NCBI RefSeq assembly: GCF_030582395.1
Contig: NZ_CP104381.1
Location: forward strand, 248,001-312,000
DNA: 64,000 nucleotides
Source: Ralstonia pickettii
Lineage (GTDB): Bacteria > Pseudomonadota > Gammaproteobacteria > Burkholderiales > Burkholderiaceae
Direction of reading: 5' to 3'
The notes under the pieces are model-generated. The model searched no databases, was not told where the DNA came from, and saw only the letters and a program-made list of their open reading frames with translations. This document shows, one piece after another, positions 1 through 9,028 of the stretch (positions within the stretch are counted from its first letter, which is position 1; every line of letters starts with the position of its first letter). The position numbers and the translations under genes are program-made.

Positions 1-173
1 CGACGATGGTGTTCGTCGATCTGATCGTCATGCACGGTTATGCGCTGCTGGCCTCGCGGGCGCAGCGCCTGTTCCGCAATCCGCGCGCGCTGCGCTGGCA
101 GAGCCGCTTCTTCGGCGGCATGCTGATGAGCATTGGCGCCGCGCTGTTCTTCGTGAAGCGGCAGACTGCGTGA
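1..173 (+). CDS. LysE/RhtB-family exporter, C-terminal fragment
   Basis: Only the last ~56 codons are inside the window; the reading frame enters from the left edge and ends at a TGA at 171-173. The translated end contains a hydrophobic segment, a basic loop rich in Arg, and a final membrane helix containing GGMLMSIGAALFFV followed by a short basic tail. This is the usual C-terminus of LysE/RhtB amino-acid or metabolite exporters of the inner membrane. The substrate cannot be told from this fragment. It faces the convergent comM gene. Confidence 0.6.
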   Translation, partial: TMVFVDLIVMHGYALLASRAQRLFRNPRALRWQSRFFGGMLMSIGAALFFVKRQTA

Positions 174-233
174 CCTTTGCACTGCCGCAGGGCAGCCCGC
201 CAAGTCGTTGAGGGCGCAGCGTGAGGATGCACG

Positions 234-1766
234 CTAATCCGCCTTCACCCCGCGCCGATACTGAATGGCCTCGCCCACATGCGCGGCATCGATCTGCTCG
301 TCGCCTGCCAAGTCGGCAATCGTGCGGGCGAGCTTGAGCACGCGCGCATAGGCGCGGGCAGACCACGAAAAGCGCGTCATCGCGTGGCGCAGCAAGCCAT
401 CGGCCGCATCGGTGCGGCTGCAATGCTGATCGATCTCATGGCCGCCCAGCAGGGCGTTGCGTTTACCTTGCCGTGCGAGCTGCCGCGCGTGCGCGGCAGC
501 GACGCGCTCGGCCACGTTGACCGTTGGTTCACCCGGCGGCCCGTCGAGCAGTTCTTCCTGTGAGGGCGTCGGCACTTCGATCTGCACATCGATGCGATCG
601 AGCAGCGGCCCCGAAATGCGCGCCTGGTATCGCTCCACTTGATCCGGCGTGCAACGGCACGCCCGCAGCGGATGCCCGCGATAGCCGCACGGGCACGGGT
701 TCATGGCGGCAATCAGCTGGAAGCTGGCCGGAAAATCTGTCTGGTGGGCGGCGCGTGAGATGGTGATGTGGCCGGTTTCCAGCGGCTCGCGCAGGACTTC
801 GAGCACGCGACGCTCGAACTCTGGGAGTTCATCGAGGAAGAGCACGCCCTGATGTGCCAGGGAGATTTCCCCAGGCCTTGGCGTATTGCCCCCGCCCACC
901 ATCGCCACCGCCGACGCCGTGTGGTGTGGCGAGCGGAACGGCCGTACCTTCCAGCGTCGCGCATCGAAGCCGCGCGTGGTCAGGCTCATCACGGCGGCAG
1001 CGGAGAGCGCTTCGTCATCGCTCATGTCCGGCAGCAAGCCGGGAAACCGCTGCGCGAGCATCGACTTGCCTGTTCCTGGCGGTCCGATCATCAACATGGA
1101 ATGACCGCCGGCGGCCGCGACTTCCAGCGCGCGCCGCGCCTGCGGCTGTCCGCGCACATCAGCCAGGTCGGGATAGCGGATGTCCGCGTCGACCGGCGCA
1201 GGCAGCGCTGGTGCGAGCTTGCGGTCCGGCGCGCTCAGGTGATCGCATACCTCGATGAGCGTGCGCGCGGGCAGGACTTTGGTGCCGCTCACGAGCGCAG
1301 CTTCGGCGGCGTTCTCGGCGGGCAGCACGAAGGCGCGGGCGAGCGGTGCGTCGCCATCGGCCGAAGCGGGGTTGCGCGACAGCGCGTACGCCATCGCCAG
1401 CGCACCGCGAATCGGCCGCAGATCGCCAGACAGGGACAACTCGCCCGCAAACTCATGCGCGTCCAGATGCGTGTGCGGAATCTGGCGGCTCGCGGCGAGG
1501 ATGCCCAGCGCGATCGCCAGGTCGAACCGGCCCGATTCTTTTGGAAGATCGGCCGGGGCGAGGTTGACGGTGATGCGTCGCGCCGGAAACTCGAAGCGGC
1601 TGTTCTGGATCGCTGCCCGCACGCGATCCTTGCTCTCCTTCACCTCGGTATCCGGCAGGCCGACGATGGTGAACGATGGCAGGCCATTCGCCAGATGAAC
1701 TTCCACCGAGACGGCCGGCGCATCGATACCCGAGAGCGCGCGCGAGCGCAGTACGGCTAGGCTCAT
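234..1766 (-). CDS. comM: YifB/ComM family magnesium-chelatase-like AAA+ ATPase
   Basis: A 510-residue protein of the ComM family: an N-terminal Lon-protease-like/ChlI domain (about 1-170), then an AAA+ module with Walker A GPPGTGKS at about 228-235, a Walker B containing LFLDELPEF, and a C-terminal Mg-chelatase lid. A cysteine cluster (CPCGYRGHPLRACRC) is typical of the family. ComM is a hexameric helicase that promotes branch migration during natural transformation. An upstream in-frame ATG at 1781 exists, but I chose 1766 because GGAGGG sits at the right distance before it. The gene is monocistronic by appearance. Confidence 0.9.
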   Translation of the reverse strand: MSLAVLRSRALSGIDAPAVSVEVHLANGLPSFTIVGLPDTEVKESKDRVRAAIQNSRFEFPARRITVNLAPADLPKESGRFDLAIALGILAASRQIPHTHLDAHEFAGELSLSGDLRPIRGALAMAYALSRNPASADGDAPLARAFVLPAENAAEAALVSGTKVLPARTLIEVCDHLSAPDRKLAPALPAPVDADIRYPDLADVRGQPQARRALEVAAAGGHSMLMIGPPGTGKSMLAQRFPGLLPDMSDDEALSAAAVMSLTTRGFDARRWKVRPFRSPHHTASAVAMVGGGNTPRPGEISLAHQGVLFLDELPEFERRVLEVLREPLETGHITISRAAHQTDFPASFQLIAAMNPCPCGYRGHPLRACRCTPDQVERYQARISGPLLDRIDVQIEVPTPSQEELLDGPPGEPTVNVAERVAAAHARQLARQGKRNALLGGHEIDQHCSRTDAADGLLRHAMTRFSWSARAYARVLKLARTIADLAGDEQIDAAHVGEAIQYRRGVKAD

Positions 1767-1937
1767 CGCGCCGCCCTCCAAGTGGACTTACGAGTAAGGC
1801 GGAGAGCGTGGCAGCGGTGCATGATGTGACGGAGCGTGGCGGTTGCGGAACCCTCCACTGTGCCAGCCGCGTTCTGCTGCCATGCGCACCGGCATCCAAA
1901 TTTGACGATCGCGCCGACATGAGAAAATCAGCCCAGA

Positions 1938-1966
1938 CAAAAAAACCGGAGCACTGGGCTCCGGCT
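1938..1966 (-). terminator. Rho-independent terminator of the DUF1269 gene
   Basis: On the minus strand a CCGGAGC / GCTCCGG stem with a short loop is followed by seven T residues. It lies 20 bases after the stop of the DUF1269 gene. Confidence 0.8.
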
Positions 1967-1985
1967 TTGTTGTGGGCGGATCGAC

Positions 1986-2498
1986 TCAGGGGAAGGCCGG
2001 CATGGCCGCATCTTCGCCGCTGAAGCGGCCTTCGGGATGCGTCTTCTGCAGCAGCGCGCGAATCTCGCTCACGCGCGAGCGCGGCACATCGACCATCAGC
2101 AGTATCTGCCCATCCTCCACTGCTTGCTTGAACGGCTTCAGGCGGCTGTTCGGCACCGAACTGCCGATCATGCTTGAAGCCCACGCGCCAAACAGCGCCC
2201 CCACCACGGTCGTAATGCCGACCATGCCCCACTGTGGCCCTTCGCCGATGACCGGGAAGAGAGCGGCCACGATGCCGGCCAGCACACCCGCACCTCCGCC
2301 GATCACCAGCCCGTTCTGGGTGGCATGGACGATGTCGGAGGTCTGGAGGATGTTGGCTTCGTGCAGGCCGGTGAGATCGATGCCGGGCTTGGAGACGAAG
2401 TGGATGTGGCGCTCGGTGATGCGCGCCAGCAGGAGGTCGTTCATCACGCGCCGGGCGCTGGAGACGTCCGGCATCAGGAAATAGAGGCGATGCTGCAT
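1986..2498 (-). CDS. DUF1269 family membrane-associated protein
   Basis: A 170-residue protein with a small N-terminal domain (about 1-70), a glycine-rich hydrophobic centre (GLVIGGGAGVLAGIVAALFPVIG and a second stretch rich in Gly/Ala, about 78-125), and a C-terminal alpha/beta region. This matches DUF1269-type proteins, whose glycine-rich core probably sits in a membrane. The molecular function is unknown. It is followed by a good terminator and separated from ubiK upstream, so it is probably its own transcript. Confidence 0.7.
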   Translation of the reverse strand: MQHRLYFLMPDVSSARRVMNDLLLARITERHIHFVSKPGIDLTGLHEANILQTSDIVHATQNGLVIGGGAGVLAGIVAALFPVIGEGPQWGMVGITTVVGALFGAWASSMIGSSVPNSRLKPFKQAVEDGQILLMVDVPRSRVSEIRALLQKTHPEGRFSGEDAAMPAFP

Positions 2499-2668
2499 GA
2501 TCTTCTCCTCAAGCGCGGCTGCGCGTGCGTCTTAAGGACGTTCTAGATCAGTTCGCCAGCCGCAACAAGGCGGCACATCGATCTTTTCGCTGTGCGCCGC
2601 AGCAGGGGTGCGGCGGTCCGCACAGCAGCCCGGCGGATGCGCTGCCGGCGCAACACCGGGCGAGCGGT

Positions 2669-2926
2669 TTACTGGTCTGCGGGGGTTGCGGACTTCAGTT
2701 GGGCCTCCAGGGCCGCCACGCGCGTTTCCAGTTCTTCCAGACGCGCCCGCGTACGCGCGAGCACCTGCGATTGCACATCAAACTCCTCACGCGTGACCAG
2801 ATCGAGCTTGGAGAAGCCCTGGGTCATCATTGCGCGGACGTTCTTCTCGATATCAGCCGCCGGCGAGTTGCGCAGCGCTTCGGTCACGCGGTTTTGGAAG
2901 TCGGAAAAAAGATCGGTCGGTTTCAT
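2669..2926 (-). CDS. ubiK: UbiK family accessory factor (BMFP domain)
   Basis: An 85-residue protein: an amphipathic N-terminal half starting MKPTDLFSDFQNRV and a C-terminal coiled coil (about 50-80, LARTRARLEELETRVAALEA). This is the BMFP/YqiC architecture. UbiK helps the aerobic ubiquinone-biosynthesis complex by binding UbiJ and lipids. The frame remains open for 53 codons upstream, but the ATG at 2926 has a GGAG at the right spacing and begins the conserved domain. Confidence 0.8.
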   Translation of the reverse strand: MKPTDLFSDFQNRVTEALRNSPAADIEKNVRAMMTQGFSKLDLVTREEFDVQSQVLARTRARLEELETRVAALEAQLKSATPADQ

Positions 2927-3385
2927 GTCGTTTGCTCCGTGGATCGTGCTGTCCGCGCCAAGCCGGTGCATGCACCGAAGCTGTGCGTGGAAATTGCTGT
3001 GCCGTGGTGCGAAGGCCTGCGCGCGGCGCGTGCTTTCGGTGCCCTCGGCCGCGATGGTACCGGCTGAGCGCCCTGAACGGCACACCTTCCATCAAATCTC
3101 GCTGCGATGCGGCATTGGCGACGCCATATAAACGGGGACAGAAACACCCGTTGCGGTTTCTGCGCCGGGCACCCCCCGCCGCGCATCGGACTGAAATCAC
3201 TCTATCACATGGCTTTTATCGCGCCATGACGGTGTCGGCCGGTGTGGCGTGAACCAGCCTCCGGCAACCGTTGGCGGGTTACAGACCGGCCGATGGGCGA
3301 CCCGTCCCCAATTTCCTCCGGTTTTCGTGACAGTGGCGGCGTGTCGTGATAACCGAGGCGGCCTTCCAATCCGACGACATCGACA
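2927..3385. other. Intergenic region between ubiK and the porin-glnK-amtB operon
   Basis: About 460 bases without a supportable gene. A perfect 14-bp palindrome (CGGTGCATGCACCG, 2964-2977) lies about 40 bases upstream of ubiK. The right end leads into the sigma-54 promoter of the porin operon. I saw no clear NtrC site (GCAC-N7-GTGC type), although one would be expected within this stretch. Confidence 0.5.
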
Positions 3386-3401
3386 TGGCATGACAGTTGC
3401 A
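3386..3401 (+). promoter_or_regulatory. Sigma-54 (-24/-12) promoter of porin-glnK-amtB
   Basis: TGGCATGACAGTTGCA fits the RpoN consensus TGGCACG-N4-TTGC, with GG and GC separated by exactly 10 bases. Transcription would start near 3412, about 48 bases before the porin start codon. Sigma-54/NtrC control of glnK-amtB is established in many proteobacteria, so context agrees. Confidence 0.8.
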
Positions 3402-3459
3402 GAACTGGTGCGATTTTTTTTCCATTGCCGTTGCGACTTTCTAAAGGGGGAGAGCCGTT

Positions 3460-4275
3460 ATGAAGAAGTTTGCGTACGCAGCCAGCCTTGTACTCTTGAC
3501 CGGTGCCGTTGCCGGCGTCAGCCAATCCGCCATCGCGCAGTCCGCACCCGCGGCTGATGCACCGGCCGCCGCACCGGCACCTGCGCCGGCGGCACTCACG
3601 GCCAACGTCACGCTGGCCAGCCAATACCGCTATCGCGGCATCATGCAGACCAACAACAAGCCTGCCATCCAGGGCGGCTTTGACTACGCCATTCCGGGCG
3701 GTGTGCTGCCCGAGGGCTTCTATATCGGTAACTGGAACTCGTCTATCAGCTGGCTGAGCGATTCGAACTCGAACGTCTCCGCGCCGATCGAGATGGACTT
3801 CTACGGCGGCTACAAGACCGAGATCATCAAGGACGTGCCGATCGACGTGGGGGTGCTGCAGTACTACTACCCGGGCAGCTACCCCGACGGCTTCACGCGT
3901 CCGCACACGACCGAAGGCTATGCGCAGATCGGCTACGGCCCGGTCACGTTCAAGTATTCGCACGCATTTTCGAACCTGTTCGGTACGGCTGATTCGCATC
4001 ACAGCCAATACTTCGATCTGTCGGGCAACTTCGACACCGGCTTCTGGGGCCTGACGCTGAACCTGCACGCGGGCTACCAGCAAGTGCCGCACCAGACCGT
4101 GCGTGCCTCGTATGCCGACTGGAAGGTCGGTGTGACGAAAGACTTCGGCAACGGCTGGGCTGCATCGCTGGCCTACATCGATACGAATGCTTCGCGCGTG
4201 TTCTATACAAACCCGCGTGGCAGCTACATGGGCAAGGCCACGGCCCTGCTGTCGATCACCAAGACTTTCCAATAA
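3460..4275 (+). CDS. TorF-family putative outer-membrane porin
   Basis: A 271-residue protein with a signal peptide (cleavage likely after AIA at about 26), a short Ala/Pro-rich linker (about 28-46), and a beta-barrel part with alternating aromatic and polar residues ending in a C-terminal Phe-Gln. The start LTANVTLASQYRYRGI and the tract IEMDFYGGYK are typical of the TorF putative porin family. It is the first gene of an operon with glnK and amtB, behind a sigma-54 promoter. It is therefore probably an outer-membrane channel made under nitrogen limitation; that role is inferred from context only. Confidence 0.8.
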   Translation: MKKFAYAASLVLLTGAVAGVSQSAIAQSAPAADAPAAAPAPAPAALTANVTLASQYRYRGIMQTNNKPAIQGGFDYAIPGGVLPEGFYIGNWNSSISWLSDSNSNVSAPIEMDFYGGYKTEIIKDVPIDVGVLQYYYPGSYPDGFTRPHTTEGYAQIGYGPVTFKYSHAFSNLFGTADSHHSQYFDLSGNFDTGFWGLTLNLHAGYQQVPHQTVRASYADWKVGVTKDFGNGWAASLAYIDTNASRVFYTNPRGSYMGKATALLSITKTFQ

Positions 4276-4309
4276 CGATGCGCGGCGGTGCTCCGGCGCC
4301 GCCGACTGA

Positions 4310-4660
<351 letters not shown>

Positions 4661-4690
4661 GCCCCAATCCGCCAAGGAAGAGGTCAAAAC

Positions 4691-6244
4691 ATGAAAACCT
4701 GGTTCACACGATTCCTGACGGCTGGGGCCGTCGCTGCCGTGCTCGCAGGCGCCGTGATGTCGGCGCCGGCCGTTGCACAGGACAAGCCGGCGGCGGAAGC
4801 TTCGGCGCCGGCTGCTGCGGCTGCCGCTTCCGAGCCGGCCGCTGCCGCACCGGCCGCCGCTGCGCCGGCTTCAGCACCTGCCGCCGCCGCTGCACCGGCT
4901 GCGGCTGCTGCTGCGCCCGCCGCGGCTACGCCCGTCCCCAACAAGGGCGACACGGCGTGGCTGCTCGTCTCCACCGCCTTCGTCATCCTGATGACGCTGC
5001 CGGGCCTGGCGCTGTTCTACGGCGGCCTGGTGCGCAAGAAGAACATGCTGTCGGTGCTGATGCAATGTACGGGCATCTTCTCGCTCATCATCATCCTGTG
5101 GGCGATCTACGGCTACAGCTTCGCATTTACCGAGGGCAACGCGTTCTTCGGCGGGCTTGATCGTCTGTTCCTGAAGGGCCTGACGCCGGATTCGGTGGCC
5201 GCCACCTTCAGCAAGGGCGTGGTGGTGCCTGAGTATGCGTACTTCGCGTTCCAGGGCGCGTTTGCGGCGATTACGTGTGCGCTGATCATCGGTGCTTTCG
5301 CCGAGCGTGCGAAATTCTCGGCCGTGCTGCTGTTCGTGGTGCTGTGGTTCACCTTCAGCTACCTGCCGATCGCGCACATGGTCTGGTTCTGGCCGGGCCC
5401 GGACGGCTTCACGGATGCCAAGGCTGCCGAAGCAATGACGGCCAAGTCCGGCTGGTTGTTCCAGAAGGGCGCGCTGGACTTTGCCGGCGGTACCGTCGTG
5501 CACATCAACGCCGCGGTGGCCGGTCTGGTAGGTGCATTCCTGTTCGGCAAGCGCATCGGTTTTGGCCGCGAGGCGCTCAAGCCGCACAGCCTGACGCTGA
5601 CGATGGTGGGTGCATCGCTGCTGTGGTTCGGCTGGTTCGGCTTCAACGCCGGTTCGGCCCTGGAAGCCAACGGCAGCGCAGCGCTGGCGTTCGTCAACAC
5701 GCTGCTGGCAACCGCCGCTGCCGTGCTGTCGTGGAGCTTCGGTGAGTGGTTCGGCAAGAGCAAGCCGTCGATGCTGGGTGCCGCATCGGGTGCCGTGGCT
5801 GGCCTGGTTGCCATTACTCCGGCTGCAGGCTTTGTCGGCCCGATGGGTTCGATCGTGCTGGGTATCCTTGCCGGCCTGCTGTGCCTGTGGGGAGTGAATG
5901 GCCTCAAGCGCATGCTGGGCATGGACGACACGCTCGACGTGTTCGGTGTGCACGGTGTGGGCGGTATCCTCGGCGCGCTGATGACTGGCGTGCTGGCGTC
6001 GCCGAGCCTCGGTGGCACCGGTATCTACGACTACGTTGCCAACAAGGTTGCCGATGATTACTCGATCGGCGGCCAGCTGTGGATCCAGTTCCAAGGCGTG
6101 GCGACCACGGTCATCTGGTCCGGGGTGGTGGCGTTCATCTCGTACAAGATCGTCGATGCCATCGTCGGCCTGCGCGTGCCGGAAGAAGAAGAGCGCGAAG
6201 GTCTGGACATCACGTCCCACGGCGAAACGGCCTACGAAGACTGA
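4691..6244 (+). CDS. amtB: Ammonium transporter
   Basis: A 517-residue Amt/MEP/Rh channel. After a signal-like N-terminus (about 1-26) comes an unusual Ala/Pro low-complexity stretch of about 50 residues, then 11 predicted membrane helices. Family landmarks include FYGGLVRKKNMLSVLMQ, FAGGTVVHINAAVAGLVGA and the pore-histidine region DVFGVHGVGGILGALMTG. It conducts ammonia/ammonium across the inner membrane and is regulated by GlnK, encoded 30 bases upstream. A terminator follows at 6267. The alanine-rich leader is longer than in E. coli AmtB. Confidence 0.93.
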   Translation: MKTWFTRFLTAGAVAAVLAGAVMSAPAVAQDKPAAEASAPAAAAAASEPAAAAPAAAAPASAPAAAAAPAAAAAAPAAATPVPNKGDTAWLLVSTAFVILMTLPGLALFYGGLVRKKNMLSVLMQCTGIFSLIIILWAIYGYSFAFTEGNAFFGGLDRLFLKGLTPDSVAATFSKGVVVPEYAYFAFQGAFAAITCALIIGAFAERAKFSAVLLFVVLWFTFSYLPIAHMVWFWPGPDGFTDAKAAEAMTAKSGWLFQKGALDFAGGTVVHINAAVAGLVGAFLFGKRIGFGREALKPHSLTLTMVGASLLWFGWFGFNAGSALEANGSAALAFVNTLLATAAAVLSWSFGEWFGKSKPSMLGAASGAVAGLVAITPAAGFVGPMGSIVLGILAGLLCLWGVNGLKRMLGMDDTLDVFGVHGVGGILGALMTGVLASPSLGGTGIYDYVANKVADDYSIGGQLWIQFQGVATTVIWSGVVAFISYKIVDAIVGLRVPEEEEREGLDITSHGETAYED

Positions 6245-6266
6245 TCGTCTGCCTCATCCCGCAAAA

Positions 6267-6291
6267 GACCCGGCCGAGCGCCGGGTTTTTT
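6267..6291 (+). terminator. Rho-independent terminator after amtB
   Basis: CCCGGC-loop-GCCGGG followed by six T residues, 23 bases after the amtB stop. Confidence 0.85.
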
Positions 6292-6344
6292 GTGACGCCC
6301 TGGCTGAGCCCGGCGTCCTTAAGTCCGATGTTAAAAACGTTCAA

Positions 6345-6373
6345 TTGCCTCTCGTTATGCGGACGCTTACATT
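6345..6373 (+). promoter_or_regulatory. Candidate sigma-70 promoter for a small RNA
   Basis: TTGCCT (6345-6350), a 17-base spacer, then TACATT (6368-6373). No gene starts within range, but an intrinsic terminator follows about 60-80 bases downstream, which suggests a short transcript. Confidence 0.45.
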
Positions 6374-6379
6374 GCAGAC

Positions 6380-6457
6380 GTGGTTTCCTCCACCTGCAGA
6401 ACGCTCCCCGTATCTGTCAGGCTATTCCCCAAGCGCGGCAGCCCCGCGCTTTTTTTT
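6380..6457 (+). ncRNA. Candidate small RNA between amtB and gshA
   Basis: From the predicted start near 6380, a ~78-base RNA would end at a strong intrinsic terminator (AGCGCGG-loop-CCGCGCT followed by eight T residues, ending 6457). The body contains unpaired C-rich motifs (TTCCTCCACC, GCTCCCC, ATTCCCC) of the anti-Shine-Dalgarno type seen in many riboregulators. There is no ORF of note. The terminator cannot serve amtB, which already has its own terminator 165 bases earlier. The call is inferred from promoter plus terminator only. Confidence 0.45.
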
Positions 6458-6570
6458 GTCCGCTATCTTTGTGTGGCCTGCTGCACTGCCGCACTTTGCC
6501 TCTTGCGAATCCTCTCTCCTAACCGCATATCGATAGTCCGCTATCGTCTGCAAGCTATTGCCTGTTCCTC

Positions 6571-6576
6571 TACAAT
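6571..6576 (+). promoter_or_regulatory. -10 element (TACAAT) upstream of gshA
   Basis: A near-consensus -10 hexamer 35 bases upstream of the gshA start codon. The matching -35 is poor (CTGCAA at 17-base spacing). Confidence 0.45.
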
Positions 6577-6611
6577 CGGAGTGGGCGATAAATTACATCA
6601 ATAGGAAGGGT

Positions 6612-7907
6612 ATGGTTCCGCACTTGATCACCGCGCTGAACGGGCCGCTGCTGGAGCTCGAACAGAAGATTCTTGACGCCACGCCCGCCATCGAACGCTG
6701 GTTCCGCCTCGAGTGGCAGGAACACACGCCGCCGTTCTACTGTTCCGTCGATTTGCGCAACGCCGGCTTCAAGCTGGCGCCGGTCGACACGAACCTGTTC
6801 CCGGGTGGCTTCAATAATCTTGCGCCTGAAATGTTGCCGCTTGCCGTGCAAGCCGCAATGGCCGCCATCGAGAAGATCTGCCCGGACGCCAAGAACCTGC
6901 TCCTGATCCCCGAGCGTCACACGCGCAACATGTTCTATCTGCAGAACGTCGCGCGGCTGTCGCAGATCATGCGCCAGGCCGGTCTGAATGTGCGCCTAGG
7001 ATCGCTTTCCGACGACATTACCGAGCCGACGCCGATCGATTTGCCCGATGGACAACGCCTCGTCGTGGAGCCGATCAAGCGCATCGGCACCAAGGGCCGT
7101 CGCCTGGGCATGGAAGATTTCGATCCGTGCTCCATCCTGTTGAACAACGATCTGTCAGCCGGCGTGCCGCCGATCCTTGAGAACATCAACGAGCAGTATC
7201 TGCTGCCGCCGCTCCATGCCGGCTGGTCGCAGCGTCGCAAGACCAACCACTTTGCCGCCTATGACGAAGTGGCGAAGAAGTTCGCCAAGCTGATCGACAT
7301 CGACCCCTGGATGGTCAACCCGTACTTCACCAAGTGCAGCGGGCTGGATTTCCATGAACGCGCCGGCGAGGAAGAACTGGCTCATGCAGTGGAGACGGTG
7401 CTCAAGAAAACTGCCAAGAAGTACAAGGAATACGGCGTGAGCGAGACGCCTTACGTTGTGGTCAAGGCCGACGCCGGCACCTATGGCATGGGCGTGATGA
7501 CCGTGCGCGATCCTTCCGAGGTCAAGGGCCTCAACCGGAAGGAGCGCAACAAGATGAGCGTGGTCAAGGAGGGCCTGGAGGTCTCGGAAGTGATCGTGCA
7601 GGAGGGCGTGCACACCTTCGAGAAGATCAACGAGGCTGTTGCCGAGCCGGTCGTCTACATGATCGACCGCTATGTGGTGGGCGGTTTTTACCGGGTTCAC
7701 ACGGGCCGCGGCGTGGACGAGAATCTGAATGCGCCCGGCATGCACTTCGTTCCGCTGCCGTTTGCCTCGAATTCCCTGCCGGACAGCCATGCCAAGCCGG
7801 GCGCCGGGGAGCCGAACCGCTTCTATATGTACGGTGTGGTGGCGCGTCTGGCGTTGTTGGCGGCCTCGCTCGAGCTTGAGAAAACCGACCCGAACCCCCT
7901 GATCTGA
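6612..7907 (+). CDS. gshA: Glutamate-cysteine ligase
   Basis: A 431-residue protein of the proteobacterial glutamate-cysteine ligase type that differs from the E. coli enzyme. Landmarks are FYCSVDLRNAGFKLAPVDTN, LIPERHTRN and a nucleotide-binding part with VVVKADAGTYGMGVMTV. It makes gamma-glutamylcysteine from Glu, Cys and ATP, the first step of glutathione synthesis. The frame is open from 6558, but ATG at 6612 has GGAAGGG just before it and lies downstream of the -10 element. gshB follows after 31 bases, giving a pathway operon. Confidence 0.9.
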   Translation: MVPHLITALNGPLLELEQKILDATPAIERWFRLEWQEHTPPFYCSVDLRNAGFKLAPVDTNLFPGGFNNLAPEMLPLAVQAAMAAIEKICPDAKNLLLIPERHTRNMFYLQNVARLSQIMRQAGLNVRLGSLSDDITEPTPIDLPDGQRLVVEPIKRIGTKGRRLGMEDFDPCSILLNNDLSAGVPPILENINEQYLLPPLHAGWSQRRKTNHFAAYDEVAKKFAKLIDIDPWMVNPYFTKCSGLDFHERAGEEELAHAVETVLKKTAKKYKEYGVSETPYVVVKADAGTYGMGVMTVRDPSEVKGLNRKERNKMSVVKEGLEVSEVIVQEGVHTFEKINEAVAEPVVYMIDRYVVGGFYRVHTGRGVDENLNAPGMHFVPLPFASNSLPDSHAKPGAGEPNRFYMYGVVARLALLAASLELEKTDPNPLI

Positions 7908-7938
7908 TCGGCCATAAAGCGCAGTAGAAGGAACCGCC

Positions 7939-8910
7939 ATGCGTATCCTGTTCATCGTCGATCCGCTGTCGACGTTCAAGACCTACAAGGATTCCACCTT
8001 CGCGATGATGCGCGAGGCGGCGGCGCGCGGCTATGCCATCTACACGTGCCTGCAGTCACAGCTGACGCTGGCGAACAACGTCGTCGAAACCGTTGCCACG
8101 CCAATCGCCCTGACCGGCGACGAGCACGACTGGTACCGCGCCGGCGATGCGCGCTTGCTGCCGCTGACAGGCTTTGACGCGGTCCTGATGCGCAAGGACC
8201 CTCCGTTCGACATGGAGTACGTCACCAGCACGTGGCTGCTGGAGATCGCCGAGCGTCAGGGTGCGCGCGTGTTCAACAAGCCGCAGGCGATTCGAGACCA
8301 CTCCGAGAAGCTCGCCATCGCGCAGTTCCGCGAGTTCACCGTCCCGACGATCGTGTCGCGCGATGCCAAGCGCCTGCGCGAATTCCACGCCGAGCAGGGC
8401 GACGTCATCTTCAAGCCGCTTGATGGCATGGGCGGTGCGGGCATCTTCCGCGTGGGGCCGGATGGCATGAACCTGGGCGCGGTGATCGAGTCGCTGACCG
8501 ACAACGGCGCCCGCACAATCATGGCGCAACAGTACATCCCGGCGATTCGCGAGGGCGACAAACGCATTCTCCTGATTGGCGGGTCGCCGGTGCCGCATTC
8601 GCTCGCGCGGGTGCCGATGGCCGGCGAAGTCCGCGGCAATCTGGCGGCGGGCGGTACTGGCAGGGCCCAGCCGCTGTCCGAGCGCGATCAGGTGATCGCC
8701 CATGCACTTGCGCCCGTGCTGTGGCAGCGTGGTCTGCTGCTCGTCGGCCTCGACGTCATCGGCGATTACCTGACCGAGGTCAACGTCACCAGTCCGACCT
8801 GTTTCCAGGAAATCACCCAGCAGACGGGCTTCAACGTGGCGGGAATGTTCATCGACGCGCTCGAGCGCGCCGCAGGCAAGACGACCGGGCTGGGCCGCAA
8901 GCCGGCCTGA
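7939..8910 (+). CDS. gshB: Glutathione synthetase
   Basis: A 323-residue ATP-grasp enzyme. MRILFIVDPLSTFKTYKDST is the family N-terminus (pre-ATP-grasp domain). The ATP-grasp core shows FKPLDGMGGAGIFR, the glycine-rich loop VRGNLAAGGTG, and the metal-binding ending LTEVNVTSPTCFQEI. It joins glycine to gamma-glutamylcysteine. It is cotranscribed with gshA and probably separated from the PTS genes by a promoter at about 8995. Confidence 0.95.
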   Translation: MRILFIVDPLSTFKTYKDSTFAMMREAAARGYAIYTCLQSQLTLANNVVETVATPIALTGDEHDWYRAGDARLLPLTGFDAVLMRKDPPFDMEYVTSTWLLEIAERQGARVFNKPQAIRDHSEKLAIAQFREFTVPTIVSRDAKRLREFHAEQGDVIFKPLDGMGGAGIFRVGPDGMNLGAVIESLTDNGARTIMAQQYIPAIREGDKRILLIGGSPVPHSLARVPMAGEVRGNLAAGGTGRAQPLSERDQVIAHALAPVLWQRGLLLVGLDVIGDYLTEVNVTSPTCFQEITQQTGFNVAGMFIDALERAAGKTTGLGRKPA

Positions 8911-8994
8911 CATGGCGGCGGGCCCCACCGCCGAGGGTCCTCCACAAGGGGGAGATTCGGTGCGCGGGCCGGCAATCCCGCCAAATGGCCCTGA

Positions 8995-9000
8995 TACAAT
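8995..9000 (+). promoter_or_regulatory. -10 element (TACAAT) before the EIIA gene
   Basis: TACAAT lies 29 bases upstream of the EIIA start codon. No good -35 was recognised. It suggests that the PTS genes have their own promoter besides any read-through from gshAB. Confidence 0.4.
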
Positions 9001-9028
9001 CGGCGTTACACCGATTCGCTTTTCGATC

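Noticed and set aside
1453..2232. 259-residue minus-strand ORF overlapping comM and the DUF1269 gene
   Set aside because: Out-of-frame shadow across two real genes and a terminator.
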